Source of the DNA: Takakia lepidozioides
Taxonomy: Eukaryota; Streptophyta; Takakiopsida; Takakiales; Takakiaceae
DNA length: 64,000 bases
NCBI GenBank assembly: GCA_030704615.1
Contig: CM060732.1
Location: forward strand, 60,245,053-60,309,052
Direction of reading: 5' to 3'
Position 1 is the first letter of the stretch. Every line of letters starts with the position of its first letter. Made by a program: the position numbers and the translations under genes. Below the pieces are notes generated by a model. That model worked only from the letters and a program-made list of their open reading frames with translations, was not told the origin of the DNA and did not search any database. Below, in pieces: positions 57,929 through 64,000 of this stretch.

Positions 57929-60900
57929 CTATCCCTTCCGCAGCTCCATAAGTTTCAGTAACTTTAGACTCCAAAGTGTTGTCTGGCCAACCACCTGCCC
58001 CAACTCGGTCTGTTTCCTGACACCATTCACATATGGTAGAGGGGTGTTACTGACACATGCCTCTTTGATGTACACACAGGCATAATCAAGGGGCACAGCA
58101 GGGTACCCGTAACCCACCACAACACCTTGAAGAGCAACAATCAGCCCTACTCCACATTTCTTGCGTTTGGAGTTCACATCCAACAGCCGAACCTCGTCAC
58201 CCACCCTGAACTGTGATCCCAACTCCACACAAAAAAGAACACGATGTGAAAACCCATGACATACACACGACTAGGACACTCAACATTTGCGAGTTAAAGA
58301 GAGCCCCAAGGTTGGAAAAAATATAACAGACAAGACAACGGCCTGGACTTACTCCATTTGCAGTCTCCAGTGGTGGTGAGACCTCTTTTGGGGGGCTACT
58401 CGCCGGGTTGACACTCTTGCCCCTCGTCTGTACCGGCTTGTCGACAATATCACCTTTGTTTGTCACAAGTTCCTGTGTCACAGACCAGAGATCAACCAGG
58501 AAAGCAATGAGCAAACATGAATAGTGAATAGAAACAAAATCCAAGTATAAATCAAACAAAAAAAGCCAACATGAAAAGCTGCAAAGAAAACCTAGCATTA
58601 ATCAAGCAACCGAGGAGAAGCATCCAAGAAAGCAATGCAATGAATGAACCCACAAAAATGTAGCCTCTGGAGCACTGTCAGAATGTTTGTACCTTCACAG
58701 TAGCAGTGTTGTATGGTTGTTGTCCGAAAACAGGCTGAGACTCCAAAAACTTGGGAATACTGGCAGCTTTCGATGCCTTCCACAAGAAAGGCCACAACAC
58801 CTCTGTTAGATACTCATCAGTTGGTGAATCTGGTTGCACCTTCCATGGCTCTGGAAAAATCCCACTGAAGGAAGGATTGTTTGCTGCCTTTCTTGGTGTG
58901 TCGTCAACAAGAACAGTGTCCTCATAAGTCCATTCTGGCCAGTCTGCCCACACTATAGACAAGTTCTTGAAATATAATGGCTTTGAATTAGACCCCTTAC
59001 GGCATGGGAGGACTGGATCCTCGTCACAGTGAAGGGCATCCCACTGGAAAACCAGGTTAGTGTGGGCTGCAAAAATATAGTCCACCATTGGGAAGAAGTT
59101 GTGAGCTTGGCAACAAGACCACACCACCACCTCAAAGTGTTCAAAACACTTTTGCAAAAGGTCATAACAGCGTGGTCTCAAAACTACCATCTTCTTGCCA
59201 CACATCTTCCCCACAAAACCTTTGGGAAGGGATGCAGGCCCATTAGCAGAATGAAAAGATTCACATAACAGACCATTTAAGTCTAGAATTAGTAAATGCT
59301 TCCTCATTGGTCCAGGAAGTAAACTGACATTTGGCTTCAACATGTGAGCAGGAGAAATTAAAGCAACCTGCTTGTTTGTTTTGTCCCCGTCTGCATCTTC
59401 CTCCCCATCTAAACTCCCACATACCTGCATACCAGAATCCGGTGTGCCCGGCGGCTCTGTCACCATTGCCCCCTGGACTGCTACTGCCTTTGTACGTGGC
59501 AAGGGCTGAATTTCCACGTGTACCTCACAGCTGGCCTTCCCTGTATCCTGCTGCTGCTCGGTCAAATTCAAAAGATCATCAATGACAAGAAGACATAAGG
59601 GCTTAGAGTGAGCACCAGTTACCGTCTGAAATTGGGATTCCAAACATTTTGATACTGTCACAGCAGACGTATCCATCGTAGATGTCACTGGTCCCGCGCC
59701 TGGTAGATTAATCCCCAATCTGGTCATAATGGCTTTCTGGTACTCAATCATACTCTGCATCTGTAATTTTAATTCTGCCATGTCACGTCCTTGTGATTCC
59801 ACCAGTTTGTCCAAGCCATCCATCATGCCAACTACTGTAGAATATGCGAGACTTCCCTCCTGCCAATCCATGAAAACTTGCCCAAGTATGAATCAAACCA
59901 AAAAAACCTAGCATGAACAACCATTGGAAAGAAAACCCAGGCCAAAAGCCGTGAAAAAAACCCTAGCAACCTATGATGCAGCAACCACTCTAGCAAACGT
60001 GGAAAACACACTTACCCGCCTGTCACTCCCAACTTACCCGCTTGTCACTCCCAGCTGACAACCGCGACACTGAACCCTCTTGAATTTCATATAATGTAGG
60101 AGGGCACCCTGATAGTGTTTCCTACAAATTAATCCATGCCACAAACAAACCCATGCCACAAGTCAGTAAGCAATGTGAGGGCTGACTATATACACATAGC
60201 AATTCAATGAGGAACAAAATACAGAGTCGTGATGATGCCACTTACCAAGCGTGCTTCCACCATTGCCTTCCCACCACGGCCAGTCTTGGTAGGATTCAGA
60301 ATTGCACCATTTGCCTTCTTCATGTTGCCCGACACTTTGTGGAACACCTCTGTCTGCCAGTAACTTACAAGCTTGTTCCATACCTCGTCAGATACAGTAA
60401 TGGGTTTCCCCTTACCACCCAACCACGCAGTGTGTGCTTCATAACGCTGGCTCTTCATTATTCTGCCAATTGTTTGTTTTAGGTGGAAGTCTTTTAACTC
60501 GTGCGGCGTATATGAAAATAGCTTAGCCAGGTGATCTCTGATTTCGTATACAACTTCATCAGGTTGGTTGTTGATGGCAAGGGAACAATCTAGCTTGTGA
60601 TAAGCCTGTCCTTTAAGGGCAGCGTGCCATACATTCCGGGTCTGACCATACGGGGCTCCTTTGAGGTTCGTCAAAATCACCGTGGGAGGAAGACCTGCAG
60701 CTATTCTCTCTTCCTTGACCTTGGCAGCTTCAATTTTGGCTGAGCTATTAGCCCTCCTTAAAGCATTGGTTCTATCATTCTTTGAAACGGCACCCTCCCC
60801 TCCTTCAGAGACCTCCGTGCGCTCAGGAGAATTCAAAGCAGGATCCTGCCAAGTAGGGACTAATGGCCATGGTTGTTGGCCAGAAGGCCGAGGACCATAC

Positions 60901-61202
60901 TGGCCATACTGTCCATAAGCAGGAGGATATTCCGGTGGCCTGCCACCCCCATAGCTATTAGGGGGTGGCAAATATGGTGGAGGAGGATACTGGCCATACT
61001 GCCCATATGGAGGAGCACCATATTGACCCTGACCATACTGAGTGCCAAACTGTGGGTACTGAGGCATACCATAATAAGGTGGGGGTACTGGTGGCACAGA
61101 ACCCACAACGTTGGGAGAGTTAGGGTCACCTCCTGCGTTCTTGTGGGCGCCATCTCCATTGCTAGCAGCAGGGATCGTGGATCCAGTGCGCTTGTGCTTG
61201 CC
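57929..61202 (-). CDS. CACTA gene: Transposase_24-like + HAD phosphatase + DUF8039-like fusion
   Basis: Five exons with clean GT/AG ends join in one frame: 61202-60246, 60121-60038, 59859-58693, 58472-58353 and 58222-57929 (873 codons plus an unresolved start). Part 1 is a Pro/Gly/Tyr-rich stretch (QYGQYPPPPYLPPP). Part 2, about residues 150-350, resembles plant Transposase_24 (Ptta/En/Spm): VSDEVWNKLVSYWQTEVFHK and NPTKTGRGGKAMVEARLETL. Part 3 is a helical segment with coiled-coil look (MDGLDKLVESQGRDMAELK). Part 4 is an FCP1/SCP-like HAD domain: HLLILDLNGLLCES, LRPRCYDLLQKCFEHFEVVVWSC and TVLVDDTPRKAANNP. Part 5, RVGDEVRLLDVNSKRKKCG to VGQTTLWSLKLL, resembles DUF8039 of plant transposons. 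The first Asp of the HAD DxDx(T/V) motif is kept, but the second is Asn. It probably binds element DNA; whether it removes phosphate is unknown. Confidence 0.7.
60010..60052 (-). repeat. duplicated 5' splice site, 22-bp period
   Basis: The minus strand has GGGAGTGACAAGCGGGTAAGT immediately followed by GGGAGTGACAGGCGGGTAAGT, including the donor. Using the first donor (exon end 60038) keeps the fusion gene in frame. The second (exon end 60016) adds 22 nt and shifts it. Confidence 0.85.
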
Positions 61203-61768
61203 CTGAAAAGAAATTCCCCCAGTACAATGTGGGTGATTACACATACATATAGGCAGCAAGCAGCAAATCCTTGAATTCAGGCAAAACAAACTGGAAGCAC
61301 ATATCATTTGTAAAGACAAGATTACCCAAAACTCAGTATGATCTTGGGCAGTAAATCTCCCAAATTTGATTGGCCCCAATGATGTCCTCCTAGTACATTT
61401 TTGAGCCCTCTTAGGTATGGGGTGTTCCTGAAATCCATAGCAAGAATTCAAATGGACAAACCTGATGGGTCCATGAGAAGTATCCCTCCAAGTTTTACTG
61501 ATATTCTGGGTGCATAAGTAACCCAAGTATCTCTATAAGTAGCCATTGTAGCTTAGTACCAGGACGTTGGTTTCATGGGACAAAGAATTTGAACACACCT
61601 GAAGTCTACATTGGCCTGACATCATGCCTTTGGCACTTCAACTTGTCTAGTGGAAATCATTTGTGATTGTGCCTTGGCTGACCCCTGCATTGTCCAACTT
61701 CCCTGTCTTGACAGACATACCCTATCTCTTCGTGACTTTACCAAAAACATACATAATTAGAATCATGG

Positions 61769-62211
61769 TCATTGTGAAGAACTATAACTCATAGACGGAG
61801 AAGGTGTTCGTAGTGTAGATGATGGGCGTTTTTGTCCTGCGACATGAGCATGGGCATGTTCTCCTCGGCTTGCCGTGGCATCCGCCGACGACGCACTCGC
61901 CTCGCACTGGCGTGGGAGGAGTGGATCGTCCTCATCGTCCTCAGAAGAGCCCTCATGCAGAATCGTAGTCTTCATCGTCTTCAGTCTGGCACTTTGCCTT
62001 GCAGGACCTTGATCCCTACATTTTTCCTTCGGAGCGCGTGGCTTGCGAGGGCGATTCGCTCCCGCAAGCCTGCACAAACACCTCCATGACCTCCCTCTCA
62101 AACAATCACAAACAAATGTAAGCATACATACCCTAATACTCTTAAGCCTACGCTGAACCACAGCCGCACCCTACCAGGACATAATGCCTGCCCACGAATG
62201 ACGGCGGACAT
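61769..62211 (-). CDS. possible 5' exons of the transposon fusion gene
   Basis: A minus-strand frame encodes a basic then acidic, Ser-rich segment (NRPRKPRAPKEKCRDQG, EGSSEDDEDDPLLP, GQKRPSSTLRTPSPS) typical of disordered nuclear protein N-termini. An acceptor at 62070 and a donor at 62131 allow joining to a short upstream exon beginning ATG 62211 (MSAVIRGQALCPGRVRLWF), in frame. I could not find a donor at its 3' side that joins in phase to the exon at 61202, so either an exon is missing from my model or the link is wrong. Confidence 0.4.
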
Positions 62212-62648
62212 CTCCCGCCTAATGACACACCCTCCTCAAACCTAATCGTCACTCACTGCATGTTGTTTGCCTCTCTGTTTGTACAAGTCGCAGCTACTCG
62301 CCCCCATTTGTGCTATGAAGCTTATGATCGCTGTAGGAAGGTTAGAGGATAAGGCAAATCGCAAGTTTAGTGGGTGGGTATCCAAAGTCAGGAACTAAAC
62401 TCACCCATCTATCGACTGCTTGAACGTTGCTTCCACCTCCTTTATGGCAGCAATCCGGCGCTCTCGGAACTTCTCGTACTCAGTGAGAGGGACTGTCACT
62501 TCGAAGACCTTCCGCTTCACCATGGACACTCAGAAACGATACTTATAGTATACTATAGATATAGAAATAGCACATTGGCAGCTGGTGCAAAACTAGAGAC
62601 AATGCACTGTGCGTAGCATGCAAAGAGGGAAGGGGTGACGTTCAAAGC
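62212..62648. promoter_or_regulatory. divergent promoter region of the transposon genes
   Basis: About 440 bp separate the proposed start of the minus-strand gene (62211) from the TNP2 start (62649), the natural place for a shared promoter. A TATAGTATACTATAG stretch at about 62546-62560 is a TATA-like palindrome 90 bp before the TNP2 ATG. Position only. Confidence 0.4.
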
Positions 62649-64000
62649 ATGTACAGTGCAGGTGGCGAATGGATGCGTAGGCGTAGAATAGATGACCTTC
62701 TATGGCGAATGGAAGAAGCTTATGCCACAAGGAATGGGCATACAAAAATGCTATGCAACTGCGATGAGTGTCATGGAGGAAAAGTACTCTTGTTGGAAAC
62801 AGTGAGGAATCATTACATGATACACGGGAGGGATCCTCTTCTCCAACGCTGTTATCTTCCGGTAAGATCGCCACTTTCCCTTCAGCACTTTAGTTTGAAT
62901 TTTGAATGCAACGATCCTCTTCTCCACATGTCGACATTTCGTTGGGTGATTGTAGTCAAGAAGTCATAAGATACAGACGTGAGTATGACTACGCCACTTC
63001 CGTTATCACTTTAATTAATGCACATGTCGTGTTTTCATTGGTCATGTGTAGTCATGTAGTCATATATGACTAAGTAAGTGACTGCAACTATGACTTCAAT
63101 GGTTACAAATGTCGTGTTTTGATTGGGTGTATATTCATAAGATACATACGTAAATATGACTGCATCACTGCAACGTCACCGTGCCTCCTATGTCATAATA
63201 TGAACAAGTGTCACATCGTTGTTGGTCCACTCACAAGATGACTATTGGGATGCAGGGATGTGAATATTCAGATGATGAAGACGAAGGCGTGCGGCACAGC
63301 GGGAGCCCAATGTCACAGAGAACGCAGATGAGAGTGGTGGATTGGAGGTAGAAATGCAGCGTGCATTGCAGGAAGCGTTTCTCTTTGCAGATGCAAACAG
63401 AGAGGACCTCATTCATGGTGGAACCGATCACACATTTGCCGATCATGACGATGATCTCGACGATTCCGGAGACAATGAATTTGATGAGAATGCTCACCTG
63501 CACATTGATCCCGAGTATGATAAACTCTTCCGAGCGTCGCAATGTCCACTTTTTGAAGGGTGCTCCATCAGCCGGCTGCAAGCAACTTTGACGTTGCTGA
63601 ACGCATGCACTACCCACAAGTGCACCAATGCATTTGTGGATGAGCTTCTGGGATTGTTGCGTAAGAGTTTTTTGCCTAAAGAGAATTCATTGCCGAAAAC
63701 TCACTATGAAGCAAAAACCATGATTGCCAAGATGGGATTGCAGTACATGATGATTCATGCCTGTGAGCGTGGTTGTGTACTCTTCCGTGGGGAGTATGAG
63801 AATGTAGACATTTGCCCAGTGTGCCGCAATTCCCGTTACATTCCAGGTCGTGGAAGTGTGCCCAAGAAAGTATTGCGACACTTCCCTGTCATTCCAAGGT
63901 TGAAACGTATGTACCGATGTAAATCGATCGCTAACCTCATGACATGGCACGACAGACATAAGAGCCAGGATGGGTTGGTTTGACATCCAGCTGATAGCAA
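62649..64000 (+). pseudogene. TNP2-type CACTA transposase, 5' part, with in-frame stop
   Basis: Exon 1 (62649-62861) encodes the transposase-associated N-terminal domain (GEWMRRRRIDDLLWRM, CNCDECHG, VRNHYMIHGRDPLLQRCYLP). An acceptor at 63299 keeps the frame into exon 2 (63300 onward). Exon 2 has acidic DDDLDDSGDNEFDEN and then the TNP2 core start: LLNACTTHKCTNAFVDELL, LPKTHYEAKTMIAKMGLQYM, HACERGCVLFRGEYE, CPVCRNSRYI and VLRHFPVIPRLKRMYRCKS-ANLMTWH. At 63981 the frame meets TGA, followed at once in the same frame by HPADS. Family members read an Arg just before HPADS, so the stop probably replaced CGA. The catalytic DDE region lies beyond the window. TNP2 cuts and moves CACTA elements; this copy is probably dead. 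Confidence 0.85.

Larger units (their letters stand above)
57000..64000. mobile_element. CACTA (En/Spm-like) DNA transposon, right part outside window
   Basis: Defined by a TNP2-type transposase gene (62649 to beyond the edge, plus), a Transposase_24-containing gene (57929-61202 or further, minus) and a subterminal repeat array at 57.0-57.46 kb. The two genes are head-to-head. AGTCATATATGACTA inside the TNP2 intron (63055-63070) repeats the vocabulary of the array. The exact left terminus is not settled and the right terminus is off the window. The broken TNP2 makes this copy unlikely to move on its own. Confidence 0.75.

Noticed and set aside
61203-61526. Extension of the transposon fusion exon up to 61526
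   Set aside because: An AG acceptor at 61203-61204 fits the start of the conserved composition, and the upstream codons look like intron sequence with no domain.
1-64000. CRISPR array, operons, phage or bacterial defence systems
   Set aside because: The spliced plant genes and plant transposons show eukaryotic nuclear DNA; no regularly spaced repeats with unique spacers were seen.

Overview
The window is nuclear DNA of a land plant. It holds intron-rich genes for plant-specific families (a SWEET sugar carrier, an NIK-type leucine-rich-repeat receptor kinase, a MYB-CC/PHR-like factor, a DOMON-cytochrome b561 protein and a plastid-type CRTISO-like enzyme), an intron-poor PLS-class PPR gene, and LINE, hAT, CACTA and Ty3-type mobile DNA. 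The long, regular PPR array with a relict DYW tail and the divergent family members suggest a seedless plant (lycophyte, fern or bryophyte) rather than a flowering plant. That placement is an inference, and I cannot name the species.

Layout. 0-6.5 kb is repeat-rich: a broken Ty3-type protease fragment, a 585-bp tandem repeat, a PPR pseudogene, and two related hAT-like non-autonomous elements of about 770 bp. One of these has a perfect 8-bp target duplication. 6.5-12 kb is non-coding with two foldback structures. 12.0-15.3 kb (minus) is a four-exon DOMON-b561 gene. 17.0-28.5 kb (minus) is a nine-exon CRTISO-like gene whose fifth intron has swallowed a LINE plus an array of LINE 3' ends. 30.5-34.7 kb (plus) is a six-exon SWEET gene. 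35.8-42.8 kb (plus) is a twelve-exon NIK-like receptor kinase. 45.2-51.8 kb (plus) is a nine-exon MYB-CC factor. 52.9-55.7 kb (minus) is a PPR gene whose DYW domain has decayed. From about 57 kb to the right edge lies a CACTA (En/Spm-like) transposon.

I joined the exons by hand from GT/AG sites. In all five multi-exon host genes the joined length divides exactly by three (401, 605, 257, 625 and 844 codons before the stop), which is good internal support. A few splice choices are ambiguous and are marked.

The most unusual object is the minus-strand gene of the CACTA element (57,929-61,202, possibly starting near 62,211). Five exons join in one frame to give a proline/glycine/tyrosine-rich region, a Transposase_24-like domain, a coiled-coil-like segment, an FCP1/SCP-like HAD phosphatase domain with an altered catalytic motif, and a C-terminal domain resembling the plant transposon DUF8039. 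It stands head-to-head with a TNP2 transposase gene on the plus strand, which carries an in-frame stop just before the window ends. I see no CRISPR, operon or prokaryotic features.
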